Made by a program: the position numbers and the translations under genes. DNA of 64,000 nt from Phaeovulum molybdatiresistens (GTDB taxonomy: Bacteria; Pseudomonadota; Alphaproteobacteria; Rhodobacterales; Rhodobacteraceae), in the NCBI RefSeq assembly GCF_023544865.1, contig NZ_JAMJFX010000017.1:1-64000 (forward strand). The letters run 5' to 3'. Below are positions 46,134-54,945 of the stretch, in pieces (the first letter of the stretch is position 1; each line of letters starts with the position of its first letter). Below the pieces are notes generated by a model. The model made no database searches. It worked only from the letters and a program-made list of their open reading frames with translations, and was not told the DNA's origin.

Positions 46134-47387
46134 ATGGCCCAGAGACGCTATTCCCTGTTCGCCGTCGCGCGCGAGGCGATGCGTTTCCATTCCGGATGGG
46201 AACGCGCCTGGACCTCGCCCGAGCCGAAGAAACGCTATGACGTGATCGTGGTGGGGGCGGGCGGTCACGGGCTTGCCACGGCCTATTACCTGGGCAAGAA
46301 CCACGGCATCCGCAACATCGCGGTGATCGAAAAGGGCTGGCTGGGCGGCGGCAATACCGGGCGCAACACCACGATCATCCGCTCGAACTATCTGCAGGAT
46401 CCTTCTGCGGCGCTCTATGAAAAGGCCCGCGCGCTTTACGAAGACCTCAGCCAGGACCTGAACTACAACGTCATGTTCAGCCCCCGCGGCCTTCTGATGC
46501 TGGCGCAGACCGAACATGAGGTGCGCGGCTACAAGCGCACAGTCCACGCCAATACCCTGCAGGGCGTGGAAACCGAATGGATCGACGCCAAACGCGTCAA
46601 GGACCTGGTGCCGATCATCAACATTGACGGGCCGCGCTATCCGGTGCTGGGCGCGCTTTACCAGGCCCGCGGCGGCACCGCGCGCCACGATGCGGTCGCC
46701 TGGGGCTATGCGCGGGCCTGTTCGGCGATGGGCATGGACATCATCCAGCAATGCGAGGTGACCGGCATCCGCACCGCCAACGGTCGCGTGCAGGGCATCG
46801 ACACGACCAAGGGCGCGATCGACTGCGGCAAGCTGGCGATCGTCGTCGCAGGCCATTCCTCGGTTCTGGCGGAAATGGCGGGCTTCCGGCTTCCCATTGA
46901 ATCGATGGCGCTGCAGGCGCTGGTGTCGGAACCGATCAAGCCCTGCATGGATGTGGTCGTCATGGCCAACACCGTGCATGGCTACATGTCGCAATCCGAC
47001 AAGGGCGAGATGGTGATCGGCGGCGGCACCGACGGGTTCAACAACTACACCCAGCGCGGCTCCTGGCAGCATATCGAGGAAACCGTCCGCGCCCTGATCG
47101 AAACCTTCCCGATGATCTCGCGGCTCAAGATGCTGCGGCAATGGGGCGGCATCGTCGACATGACGGGCGACCGCTCGCCGATCCTGTCGACCACGCCGGT
47201 GGAAAACATCTTCGTCAACTGCGGCTGGGGCACCGGCGGGTTCAAGGCCATCCCCGGCTCGGGTTGGGCGATGGCCGATCTGGTCGCGCGCGGCCAACCC
47301 GGCCCGCTTGCGGCCGATTTCGGCCTCAATCGTTTCCGCGAAGGCCGCTTCATCGACGAATCCGTCGCCGCCGGCGTCGCCCACTAA
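46134..47387 (+). CDS. soxB: Sarcosine oxidase subunit beta
   Basis: 417 residues from MAQRRYSLFAVAREAM, AAGGAG upstream. A FAD-binding GxGxxG (VIVVGAGGHGLATAYYLGKNHG) and GNTGRNTTIIRSNYLQDP follow the usual SoxB N-terminus. TARHDAVAWGYARA contains His185, the expected covalent FMN attachment residue by analogy with heterotetrameric enzymes. The C-terminal GWGTGGFKAIPGSGW closes the flavin domain. SoxB carries out sarcosine oxidation to glycine and formaldehyde (or methylene-THF). First gene of soxBDAG; a 252-bp leader precedes it. Confidence 0.95.
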   Translation: MAQRRYSLFAVAREAMRFHSGWERAWTSPEPKKRYDVIVVGAGGHGLATAYYLGKNHGIRNIAVIEKGWLGGGNTGRNTTIIRSNYLQDPSAALYEKARALYEDLSQDLNYNVMFSPRGLLMLAQTEHEVRGYKRTVHANTLQGVETEWIDAKRVKDLVPIINIDGPRYPVLGALYQARGGTARHDAVAWGYARACSAMGMDIIQQCEVTGIRTANGRVQGIDTTKGAIDCGKLAIVVAGHSSVLAEMAGFRLPIESMALQALVSEPIKPCMDVVVMANTVHGYMSQSDKGEMVIGGGTDGFNNYTQRGSWQHIEETVRALIETFPMISRLKMLRQWGGIVDMTGDRSPILSTTPVENIFVNCGWGTGGFKAIPGSGWAMADLVARGQPGPLAADFGLNRFREGRFIDESVAAGVAH

Positions 47388-47404
47388 GGAAGAACACCGA
47401 TGCC

Positions 47405-47453
47405 GCTTCTTCTTGGCCAAAATACTCCGGGGGTCCGGGGGCAGCGCCCCCGG
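47405..47453 (+). repeat. Dispersed repeat unit, variant, inside the sox operon
   Basis: The arm CTTCTTCTTGGCC, AAAATACTCCGGGGG (47405-47434) is followed by hairpin CCGGGGGC-AGC-GCCCCCGG (47435-47453). It has the same arm-hairpin order as unit 1 but a diverged arm. It fills the 92-bp gap between soxB and soxD and might modulate expression within the operon. Confidence 0.65.
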
Positions 47454-47479
47454 CCTCGCCACCCGAAAGGCGGATTGCC

Positions 47480-47803
47480 ATGCTGACCCTGACCTGCCCC
47501 TATTGCGGCGTGAAGGCCGAGGAAACCGAACTGGCCCCCGGCGGCGAGGCGCATCTGAAGCGCTCTGGCCCCGGATCGTCGGATGAGGAGTTCGAATCCT
47601 ACCTCTTTGCCCGGAAAAACCCCAAGGGGGTGCATTTCGAACGCTGGCGCCACTCCTATGGCTGCGGCAAATGGTTCCTGGCCGCGCGCTGCACCGCCAC
47701 GCTGGAAGTCTTTGGCACCTATCCCGCCCAGACCCCGGCGCCCACGCCCGACATCCTCGCCGCGATCAAGGCCAAGCGCCCCGAATGGGAGGGCTATGAA
47801 TGA
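47480..47803 (+). CDS. soxD: Sarcosine oxidase subunit delta
   Basis: 107 residues from MLTLTCPYCGVKAEETEL. Conserved zinc-binding positions CPYC...H...C are visible (LTCPYCG, HLKRSGP, SYGCGKWFLAARC). The sequence FESYLFARKNPKGVHFERWRHSYGCGKWF is typical of SoxD. It is an auxiliary subunit needed for assembly. Its stop codon overlaps the soxA ATG (ATGA). Length matches the family (about 90-110). Confidence 0.95.
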   Translation: MLTLTCPYCGVKAEETELAPGGEAHLKRSGPGSSDEEFESYLFARKNPKGVHFERWRHSYGCGKWFLAARCTATLEVFGTYPAQTPAPTPDILAAIKAKRPEWEGYE

Positions 47804-50757
47804 GCACCCGTCTATCCCGTGGCGGCCGTCTGATCGACCGCTCGAAACCGATGAACTTCACCTTCAATGGCAAGCGGCTGCGCGGCTTTGCCGGCGACAC
47901 GCTGGCCTCGGCGCTGCTGGGCGCCGATCAGATGCTGGTGGGCCGGTCGTTCAAATACCACCGCCCGCGCGGCATCGTCGCCAGCGGGGTCGAGGAACCG
48001 AACGCCCTGCTTGGCCTGGGCCGCGGCGCGCGCTTCGAACCCGACCAGCGCGCCACCACGACCGAATTGTTCGAGGGCGCCGATACCGCCAGCCAGAACC
48101 ACTGGCCCAGCCTCGATTTCGACGTGGGCGTGGTGAACAACTGGGCCTATCGCTTCCTGCCGGCAGGCTTTTACTACAAGACCTTCATGTTCCCCCGCGT
48201 CGCCTGGAAACACCTGTTCGAGCCGGTGATCCGCCGCTCGGCCGGGCTTGGCAGGGCACCTGTCGATCGCGACGGGGACCGCTATGAACAGGCCTATGCC
48301 TTTTGCGACGTGCTGGTCGCGGGTGGGGGCGTGGCGGGCCTGGCCGCCGCGCTACAGGCCGCGCGCGCGGGCAAGCGGGTGATGGTGCTGGAACAGACCC
48401 CGCATTGGGGGGGGCGCGCCCCGGTTGATGGTGGGACCATCGACGGCAAGCCCGTCGCCGATTGGATCAAGAGCGCCGTTCAAGACCTTGAAAGAATGTC
48501 GAATGTCACGCTTCGCAATCGCTGCATGGTGGCGGGTGTGCATGATCATGGCCATGTCATCGGCTATGAACGGGTGGCCGATCATACCCCCGGTGACGGT
48601 CGCCCGCGCCACCGCCTGTGGCGCATCCGGGCGGGGGAAATCATCTCGGCCACCGGCGCGATCGAACGACCCCTGGCCTTTGCCGGAAACGATGTGCCGG
48701 GCGTGATGCTCGCCTCGGCGGTGCGCGATTACGTCGTCAACTTTGCCGTCAGCCCCGGCGACCGCACCGTGATCGTCACCAACAACGACGACGCCTATCG
48801 CACGGCCTTTGCGTTGATCGACGCGGGGCTGATCGTGGCTGCCATCGTCGATGCGCGCCCCAGCGCCACCGGCGATCTGGTGCAAAAGGCCCGCGCCCGC
48901 GGCATCCGCGTGCTGGAAGGCCGCGGCATTGCCAAGGTCAAGGGCACCAAACGCGTGACCGGCGTGCAGATCTGCGCGCAGGCGGGCGAGGGTGCTGCGC
49001 TGGAAGACATCGCCTGCGATTGCGTCGCCATGTCGGGCGGCTGGTCGCCGGTCGTGCATCTGTGGTCGCATTGCGGCGGCAAGCTGATCTGGGATGAGGC
49101 GCGGGCCTGTTTCCGCCCCGACGCCACCCGCCCGCCAACCGGCGATCAGGGCCAGCCGATGGTCCGCGCCGTGGGCGCCGCCAATGGCGCGCTGACCCTG
49201 CCCGAGGTGCTGGCCGATGCCGGTGGTCCTGCGGCCGATGCGCCCGCCGAAGGCCCGATCGCCGCCGTCTGGGTCATGCCGCAGGGCGCGCCCGATGCGC
49301 TGCGCTTCAAGGCCTTCCTGGACTATCAGAACGATGTGAAGGTGTCCGACGTGCAGCTGGCCGCGCGCGAGGGTTATACCTCGGTCGAACATACCAAGCG
49401 CTATACCACGCTGGGCATGGCGACCGATCAGGGGAAGCTAAGTAATATCAACGGCCTGGCGGTGCTTTCTGATGCGCTGGGTCAACCGATCCCGGCCACT
49501 GGCACCACCACCTTCCGCCCGCCTTACGAACCGATCAGCTTCGGCGCCATCGCCGGCGAGGCGCGGGGCGAAATCTTTCAGCCGCTGCGCCGCACCCCGA
49601 TGCACGACTGGCACGCCAGCCAGGGCGCGCATTGGGAACCCGTGGGCCTGTGGCGTCGCCCCTATTGCTACCTGCGCACGGGCGAGGGCCTGCAGGACGC
49701 GGTCCGGCGTGAAATCCGCAATACCCGCAACGCGGTCGGACTGCTGGATGCCTCGACGCTGGGCAAGATCCTGGTCAAGGGGCCGGATGCGGGGCGCTTC
49801 CTCGACATGATGTATACCAACATGATGTCCACCCTGCCGGTCGGCAAATGCCGCTATGGGTTGATGTGCAACGAAAACGGCTTTCTGATGGATGACGGGG
49901 TCGTGGTGCGCCTGTCCGAGGATAGCTGGCTCTGCCACACCACCTCGGGCGGGGCGGACCGCATCCATGCGCATATGGAGGACTGGCTGCAGTGCGAATG
50001 GTGGGACTGGAAGGTCTACACCGCCAACCTGACCGAACAATTCGCGCAGGTCGCCGTGGTCGGCCCGAACGCCCGCAAGCTGTTGGAAAAGCTGGGCGGG
50101 ATGGATGTGTCCAAAGAGGCGCTGCCCTTCATGACCTGGGCCGAAGGCACGCTGGGGGGCGTGCGGGCACGGGTGTTCCGCATCAGCTTCTCGGGCGAAT
50201 TGTCCTATGAAATCGCGGTGCCGGCGTCCGAAGGCATGGCCTTCTGGACCCGGTTCTTGGAGGCCGGGGCCGATCTGGGCGTGATGCCCTACGGGACCGA
50301 GGCGCTGCACGTGATGCGCGCCGAAAAGGGCTTTATCATGATCGGCGACGAAACCGACGGCACGGTGATCCCGCAGGATCTGGGGCTTGGCTGGGCGATT
50401 TCCAAGAAGAAGGCCGATTATATCGGCAAGCGCGCGCAGGAACGCAGCCACATGGCCAGCCCCGACCGCTGGCAGCTGGTGGGCCTGGAAACGCTGGACG
50501 GGTCGGTCCTGCCCGATGGCGTTCATGCCGCGGCGCCGGGGCATAATGCCAACGGCCAGCGCAATGTGCAGGGGCGCGTGACGTCCACCTATTTCTCGCC
50601 CACGCTGAACAAGGGCATCGCGATGGGCCTGGTCCATCGCGGCCCGGCCCGCATGGGCGAGGTGCTGGATTTCCCGGTGGGGGCGGACAAGGTGGTGCAG
50701 GCGCGGATCGTCGATCCGGTCTTCTACGACAAGGAAGGGGAGAAGGGGAATGTCTGA
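47800..50757 (+). CDS. soxA: Sarcosine oxidase subunit alpha
   Basis: 985 residues. Order: N-terminal Fer2-like domain (about 15-100: MNFTFNGKRLRGFAGDTLASALLGADQ), FAD/NAD(P) Rossmann domain with AGGGVAGLAAALQAARAGKRVMVLEQ near 172-197, then a C-terminal aminomethyltransferase (GcvT-type) domain (about 590-985). That last domain binds tetrahydrofolate and turns the one-carbon unit into methylene-THF. GGRAPVDGG follows the dinucleotide loop. The gene overlaps soxD by 4 bp and soxG by 8 bp. Size fits the roughly 980-residue subunit. Confidence 0.96.
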   Translation: MSTRLSRGGRLIDRSKPMNFTFNGKRLRGFAGDTLASALLGADQMLVGRSFKYHRPRGIVASGVEEPNALLGLGRGARFEPDQRATTTELFEGADTASQNHWPSLDFDVGVVNNWAYRFLPAGFYYKTFMFPRVAWKHLFEPVIRRSAGLGRAPVDRDGDRYEQAYAFCDVLVAGGGVAGLAAALQAARAGKRVMVLEQTPHWGGRAPVDGGTIDGKPVADWIKSAVQDLERMSNVTLRNRCMVAGVHDHGHVIGYERVADHTPGDGRPRHRLWRIRAGEIISATGAIERPLAFAGNDVPGVMLASAVRDYVVNFAVSPGDRTVIVTNNDDAYRTAFALIDAGLIVAAIVDARPSATGDLVQKARARGIRVLEGRGIAKVKGTKRVTGVQICAQAGEGAALEDIACDCVAMSGGWSPVVHLWSHCGGKLIWDEARACFRPDATRPPTGDQGQPMVRAVGAANGALTLPEVLADAGGPAADAPAEGPIAAVWVMPQGAPDALRFKAFLDYQNDVKVSDVQLAAREGYTSVEHTKRYTTLGMATDQGKLSNINGLAVLSDALGQPIPATGTTTFRPPYEPISFGAIAGEARGEIFQPLRRTPMHDWHASQGAHWEPVGLWRRPYCYLRTGEGLQDAVRREIRNTRNAVGLLDASTLGKILVKGPDAGRFLDMMYTNMMSTLPVGKCRYGLMCNENGFLMDDGVVVRLSEDSWLCHTTSGGADRIHAHMEDWLQCEWWDWKVYTANLTEQFAQVAVVGPNARKLLEKLGGMDVSKEALPFMTWAEGTLGGVRARVFRISFSGELSYEIAVPASEGMAFWTRFLEAGADLGVMPYGTEALHVMRAEKGFIMIGDETDGTVIPQDLGLGWAISKKKADYIGKRAQERSHMASPDRWQLVGLETLDGSVLPDGVHAAAPGHNANGQRNVQGRVTSTYFSPTLNKGIAMGLVHRGPARMGEVLDFPVGADKVVQARIVDPVFYDKEGEKGNV

Positions 50758-51307
50758 CGCCGTCAGCGCCCTTGCGGGCCGCAGCTTTCAGGGGTTCGCC
50801 CGCGTGGCCGAGGCAGGGTTACAGGGGATGATCACCATCCGCTGCGACCTTGCCTCAAAAGCGCTTGCCAAGGGGTTGAAAGGTTTGGGCCTTTCGGTGC
50901 CCGCGCAGCGCCGCATCGTGACCGCGGACGCGGCCGCCGCGCTGTGGATGTCGCCTGATGAGCTGCTGGTACTGGTGCCCTATGCCGATGCCGTGGCCAC
51001 CGTCGCAGCCCTGGAAAAGGCGCTGGCCAAGGATCACGCGCTGGTCGCCGATGTCTCGGATGCCCGCGCGCTGTTCCGGATTTCCGGCGCCAAGGCGGAT
51101 CAGGCCCTGATGAAGCTTTGCCCCGTCGATTTTCCCAGCCTTGCGCCGGGCGAGGTGCGCCGCACCCGCGCGGCCCAGGTGGCCGCCGCCCTGTGGCAGT
51201 CGGGCGAAAACGAGATCTCGCTGATCTGTTTCCGGTCGGTCGCGGGCTATGTCATGGGCATCCTTGAACATTCCGCGCGGCCCGGATCGGAACTCTTTCC
51301 CGGTTGA
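50750..51307 (+). CDS. soxG: Sarcosine oxidase subunit gamma
   Basis: 185 residues. It contains the SoxG/GcvT-related fold: FARVAEAGLQGMITIRCDLASKALAKGLKGLGL, then WMSPDELLVLVPYADAVATVAAL and VSDARALFRISGAKADQALMKLCPVD. This small subunit binds beside SoxA's folate domain. It overlaps soxA by 8 bp. An 80-bp gap with a promoter candidate separates it from sodB, so sodB is probably a separate transcript. Confidence 0.93.
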   Translation: MSDAVSALAGRSFQGFARVAEAGLQGMITIRCDLASKALAKGLKGLGLSVPAQRRIVTADAAAALWMSPDELLVLVPYADAVATVAALEKALAKDHALVADVSDARALFRISGAKADQALMKLCPVDFPSLAPGEVRRTRAAQVAAALWQSGENEISLICFRSVAGYVMGILEHSARPGSELFPG

Positions 51308-51320
51308 TCGCCTCTTGCCC

Positions 51321-51348
51321 TTGACCTTGGGAACCCCCGCCCTTCTAT
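51321..51348 (+). promoter_or_regulatory. sodB: Promoter candidate for sodB
   Basis: TTGACC (51321-51326) and TTCTAT (51343-51348) are separated by 16 bp, placing a likely start about 30 bp before the sodB ATG. A TATAGG at 51346-51351 with 19-bp spacing is an alternative -10. AGAAGGAACAG gives the ribosome site. Confidence 0.45.
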
Positions 51349-51387
51349 AGGCATTGGAACAGGAACCCCTGCAGAAGGAACAGTGAA

Positions 51388-51987
51388 ATGGCTTTCGAAC
51401 TTCCCGATCTTCCCTATGCCCATGACGCGCTGGCCGATCTTGGCATGTCGCGCGAGACGCTGGAATACCACCACGACCTGCACCACAAGGCCTATGTCGA
51501 CAACGGCAACAAGCTGATCGCGGGCACCGAGTGGGAAAACAAGTCGCTGGAAGACATCATCCGCGGCACCTATCAGGCGGGCGCGGTTGCGCAGAACGGC
51601 ATCTTCAACAATGCCAGCCAGCACTGGAACCACGTGCAGTTCTGGGAAATGATGGGCCCCAAGGGCGACAAGATGCCCGGTGAGCTGGAAAAGGCGCTGG
51701 TTGAATCGTTTGGTTCGGTCGAAAAATTCAAGGAAGACTTCGCCGCCGCGGGCGCGGGCCAGTTCGGCTCGGGCTGGTGCTGGCTGGTCAAGGACAAGGA
51801 CGGCAGCCTGAAGGTCACCAAGACCGAAAACGGCGTGAACCCGCTGTGCTTTGGCCAGACCGCGCTCTTGGGCTGTGACGTGTGGGAACATTCCTACTAC
51901 ATCGACTTCCGCAACAAGCGCCCGGCCTATCTGACCAACTTCCTGGAAAAGCTGGTGAACTGGGAAAACGTGGCGTCGCGCCTGTAA
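51388..51987 (+). CDS. sodB: Iron/manganese superoxide dismutase
   Basis: 199 residues starting MAFELPDLPYAHDALADLGMS. Metal ligands are His28 (LEYHHDLHHKAYVDNG), a His in HWNHVQFWEMM, and Asp and His in GCDVWEHSYYIDFRN. Residues GSGWCWLV and the Gln in AGAGQFGSG are typical of the Fe-type SodB. It dismutates superoxide to H2O2 and O2 in the cytoplasm. It lies just after the sarcosine oxidase operon, whose enzymes produce H2O2, but no co-regulation is seen. A strong terminator follows. Confidence 0.97.
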   Translation: MAFELPDLPYAHDALADLGMSRETLEYHHDLHHKAYVDNGNKLIAGTEWENKSLEDIIRGTYQAGAVAQNGIFNNASQHWNHVQFWEMMGPKGDKMPGELEKALVESFGSVEKFKEDFAAAGAGQFGSGWCWLVKDKDGSLKVTKTENGVNPLCFGQTALLGCDVWEHSYYIDFRNKRPAYLTNFLEKLVNWENVASRL

Positions 51988-52010
51988 TCCCGGCGCCAAG
52001 CCTGTGATGA

Positions 52011-52041
52011 AACCCGCCGGTGCGCACCGGCGGGTTTTTTT
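52011..52041 (+). terminator. Strong Rho-independent terminator after sodB
   Basis: AACCCGCCGGTGC (52011-52023) pairs perfectly with GCACCGGCGGGTT (52024-52036), followed by TTTTT, 24 bp past the sodB stop. One of the clearest terminators in the window. Confidence 0.9.
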
Positions 52042-52121
52042 CTTGCCACATTCTTACATGGCACGCGGGCGTTCTTATGTCAGACTGACCAAGATTCGTT
52101 CAAACGAGAGGAGAGTCCGAG

Positions 52122-52565
52122 ATGTTGCTTCCCAAGGGTGCCTGGGTCGTTGTCGCTGACGGGGAAAAGGCGTTGGTGCTGGAAAACACCGGCGCGCCCG
52201 GTGCGCCGAAGCTGGCCATGATCGCCCGTGATGAGGCGGACCCGGTGATCATCGCCTCGGACCGGCCCGGCCGGATGCCCGATGAGGGGGCGGGCCAGCG
52301 TTCCGCGCTGGAACAGCCCGATTATGCCCGGCTGAATGCCGAACGCTTCGCGGGCGATCTGGTCGACATGCTGCGCGACCGGCTGCGTCGGGGCAAGTTC
52401 GACAAGGTCGTTCTGGTCGCCCCGCCGCAGGTTCTGGGCGCGCTTCGCGATGAGATGGATGAGGGGCTGGCGCGTCATGTCCTGGCCGAGATCCACAAGA
52501 CCCTGACCAACCACCCGGTCCCGAAGATCGCCGAGATCGTCGCGGCGGAACTAGACGGGATGTAA
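52122..52565 (+). CDS. Host_attach family protein
   Basis: 147 residues from MLLPKGAWVVVADGEKALVLENTG with GAGAGGAGAG upstream. It matches the Host_attach (PF10116) pattern, a family defined as required for attachment to host cells: KLAMIARDEADPVIIASDRPGRMPDEGAGQRSALEQPDY, VDMLRDRLRRGKFDKVVLVAPPQVLGALR, then LAEIHKTLTNHPVPKIAEIV. The real function is unresolved; it resembles ribosome-associated eRF1-like (baeRF) folds. Upstream, TTCTTACAT (52051) and TTCTTATGT (52071) repeat 20 bp apart. The gene ends before a repeat unit. Confidence 0.88.
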   Translation: MLLPKGAWVVVADGEKALVLENTGAPGAPKLAMIARDEADPVIIASDRPGRMPDEGAGQRSALEQPDYARLNAERFAGDLVDMLRDRLRRGKFDKVVLVAPPQVLGALRDEMDEGLARHVLAEIHKTLTNHPVPKIAEIVAAELDGM

Positions 52566-52579
52566 TACGGTGCCCGCGC

Positions 52580-52669
52580 GGGGGGCTGTCTGCCCCCCGG
52601 CATGGATCGCCCCCGTCCCGTGGGCGCCCCACGCCCCCCCGAGGATATTTGGACAAAGCCGAAGGGGGG
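52580..52669 (+). repeat. Dispersed repeat unit (hairpin then arm)
   Basis: Hairpin GGGGGGC-TGTCT-GCCCCCC (52580-52598) and arm with CCCCCCGAGGATATTTGGAC, AAAGCCGAAGG (52635-52669). Order hairpin-arm, opposite to units 1 and the sox unit. It lies between the convergent Host_attach and LOG genes and so may serve as a shared 3' end. Confidence 0.82.
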
Positions 52670-52671
52670 CG

Positions 52672-53229
52672 TCAGGCCAGCGCGTCGGTCAGCGCGCCCT
52701 GCAGATCGGCCACGGTGGGCACCACCGTGAACAGCCCGCGCAGCGCGCCATCGGCAAAGCCTTCCGCGATGATGTGATCGATCAGTGCGATCAGCGGCTG
52801 CCAGTAGCCATCCGTGCTGAGCAGGAAGATCGGTTTGCGGTGCAGGCCGATCTGGGCCCAGGTCAGCACCTCGAAGAATTCATCCAGGGATCCCGCCCCG
52901 CCCGGCAGCACCACGATCGCGTCCGAGTTCATGAACATGACCTTTTTGCGTTCATGCATGTTCTCGGTCACGATGAAGGTGGACAGATCGCGCTTGCCCA
53001 CCTCTAGCGCGAAGAGGTGCTGGGGGATCACGCCAAAGGTCTGGCCGCCGGCGGCCTGGGCGGCGCGGGCGACCTCGCCCATCAGGCCGACATCGCCAGC
53101 GCCATAGACCAGCCGCCAGCCGCTGCGCGCCAGCATTTCGCCGGTGGCGCGGGCCTGTTGGGCGTAAACCGGGCGGTTGCCCGGGCGGGCGCCGCAGTAG
53201 ACGCAGACAGATCTAAGAGGGTGCGACAT
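52672..53229 (-). CDS. LOG family nucleotide phosphoribohydrolase
   Basis: 185 residues: [16 protein letters not shown], then [17 protein letters not shown] and the signature [22 protein letters not shown]. The glycine-rich PGGxG(T/S)xxE loop carries Ser in place of the usual Thr, within family variation. Members cleave cytokinin-type or nucleotide 5'-monophosphates at the N-glycosidic bond. It lies between Host_attach and the LysM protein gene in opposite orientation to both. Function in bacteria is often general nucleotide metabolism. Confidence 0.93.
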   Translation of the reverse strand: MSHPLRSVCVYCGARPGNRPVYAQQARATGEMLARSGWRLVYGAGDVGLMGEVARAAQAAGGQTFGVIPQHLFALEVGKRDLSTFIVTENMHERKKVMFMNSDAIVVLPGGAGSLDEFFEVLTWAQIGLHRKPIFLLSTDGYWQPLIALIDHIIAEGFADGALRGLFTVVPTVADLQGALTDALA

Positions 53230-53344
53230 CGTAACCTTTCGGTTCCTGGCGGTTGCGCGCGATTTCTTGAGTGGTGATAGCGGTCTTGCTAAGGTTCCTC
53301 AAGACGCGGCGCGGGAAATGACGCCGCCTGGATCGGGGAATGTG

Positions 53345-54808
53345 ATGGACAAGGACAAGACGGGCGCTGCCGGGGGATCGGACAGGCGTCGTTCGGGTGC
53401 GGCGCTGATGGGGGGCGTGGCGGCCGGGGCGCTGGTGGCGGCGCTGGGGGGCTGGCTGTTGCTGGGCCGTCTGGCCCCGATGCCGGGCGGCGATGCGGGG
53501 CCTGATGTGGCCGCGCCTGCGGGGGGAACGGTGGCATCCGGGACGGTGTCGGTCGAGCCCGCCGCCGACGCGCCCAAGGTCGCGCCAGAGGAACCCGCCG
53601 CACCGCCCGCGACGGAAGACGTGGCAGAGGCCCCGGCGGCAGATCCGGGCGCAGGGGCGGATGCCGCGTCCGCGGTGCGGGCAGATGCCGAGGCAGAGGC
53701 GCGGGCGGGGGATGACGCGCAGGCCGGGGCAGCCCCGGTCTTTGACACGTTCCGGGCCGCGCCGGATGGGTCGGTCACGCTGGCCGGGCGCGCCGCGCCG
53801 GGGGCCGAGGTCGAGGTCTTGCTGGATGGTGTGCCGGTGGCTGCGGCCCGGGCCGGGGCGGGCGGGGCCTTTGCGCTGGTTTTTGATGTGCCACCGTCTG
53901 GTGCTGCGCGGGCGCTGACGCTGCGGGTGGCCGGGCCCGGGGGTGGGTCGCTGGTTTCGGCGCAGACCTTGGTGATCCGCCCGGATCTGGTCGCCGATGC
54001 CGCGGGGGCCGCCCCGGCCCCGGCGCTGTTGGCCGATGCGACCGGCGCGCAGGTGCTGGCGCCTGCCTTGGATCCTGCGCTGAATGGGGCGCTGGTGGTG
54101 GACACGATCGCCCATGACAGCGGCGCGGCGGTGTCGGTCAGCGGTCGCGGCGCCGCGGCGGGGCAGGTGCTGCGCGCCTATCTGGACAACCGCGAGGCCG
54201 GTCTGGCCGAGGTCGCGCCCGATGGGTCATGGCGGCTGCTGCTGCCCGATGTCGGGCCGGGGCGCTATCTGTTGCGGATCGATGCGTTGGATGGCACCGG
54301 CAAGGTCGTGGCGCGGGCCGAGACGCCCTTTGACCGCGCGGAACCCGAGGCGCTGGCGGTGGCGGCGGACACAGGCGGGGATGATGAGGTCGCAGCATCC
54401 CTGCCAGGGGCCCCGGGCGGGGTTCCGGCCTCGGGCGCCGGGATTGCGCCGCAGGGCAGGGCTCCGGCTAGCCCCGCGGCGGTTTCGGGGGCGGGCTCTG
54501 CCCGTCTGGCGCGTTTGCCCGAGAGTGTCGGTGCCAGCGCGTCGGACGGGGGGGAGGATGTTTCGGTCGCCGTGCCCGTTGCCGTGCCCGCCGAGGAGAC
54601 CGGTGCTGGGCCAGGCGCCGTCGGAGAGGCCCCGGCGGTTCCGGCGGTCCGCCAGATCACCGTGGCCAAGGGCAGCTCGCTTTGGGCGATCGCGCGCGAG
54701 ACCTATGGCGACGGCATTTTGTATGTGCGCGTCTTCGAGGCGAACCGCGCGCAAATCCGTGACCCCGATCTGATCTATCCCGGCCAGGTCTTCACCCTGC
54801 CCGAATAG
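53345..54808 (+). CDS. Large LysM-domain envelope protein
   Basis: 487 residues from [20 protein letters not shown] further upstream (53267) is in frame, but it reaches into the divergent LOG leader. A TM segment ([21 protein letters not shown], residues 20-40) anchors it. A long Ala/Pro/Glu-rich linker then carries one Ig-like module ([27 protein letters not shown]...) and further beta-rich segments. The C-terminal LysM domain ([47 protein letters not shown]) should bind peptidoglycan. The family is usual in Rhodobacterales; role in the cell wall is inferred. Confidence 0.88.
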   Translation: MDKDKTGAAGGSDRRRSGAALMGGVAAGALVAALGGWLLLGRLAPMPGGDAGPDVAAPAGGTVASGTVSVEPAADAPKVAPEEPAAPPATEDVAEAPAADPGAGADAASAVRADAEAEARAGDDAQAGAAPVFDTFRAAPDGSVTLAGRAAPGAEVEVLLDGVPVAAARAGAGGAFALVFDVPPSGAARALTLRVAGPGGGSLVSAQTLVIRPDLVADAAGAAPAPALLADATGAQVLAPALDPALNGALVVDTIAHDSGAAVSVSGRGAAAGQVLRAYLDNREAGLAEVAPDGSWRLLLPDVGPGRYLLRIDALDGTGKVVARAETPFDRAEPEALAVAADTGGDDEVAASLPGAPGGVPASGAGIAPQGRAPASPAAVSGAGSARLARLPESVGASASDGGEDVSVAVPVAVPAEETGAGPGAVGEAPAVPAVRQITVAKGSSLWAIARETYGDGILYVRVFEANRAQIRDPDLIYPGQVFTLPE

Positions 54809-54886
54809 GGCTGGACATCGCCGCCGCGGGGCTTAGGTTTGCCCGGGCTCGCGCGGGTCAGGCTGGCGGCGCGTGGGCCCGGGACC

Positions 54887-54936
54887 CCGGGGGCTGTCTG
54901 CCCCCGGACCCCCGAGGATATTTTCACAAAGCCGAA
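54887..54936 (+). repeat. Dispersed repeat unit before the Atm1-type exporter
   Basis: Hairpin CCGGGGGC-TGTCT-GCCCCCGG (54887-54907) is followed by arm ACCCCCGAGGATATTTTCAC, AAAGCCGAAG (54908-54936). Order hairpin-arm. Its end abuts GAGGGCAGG just upstream of the Atm1 ATG, so the arm forms part of the exporter's leader. Confidence 0.82.
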
Positions 54937-54945
54937 GAGGGCAGG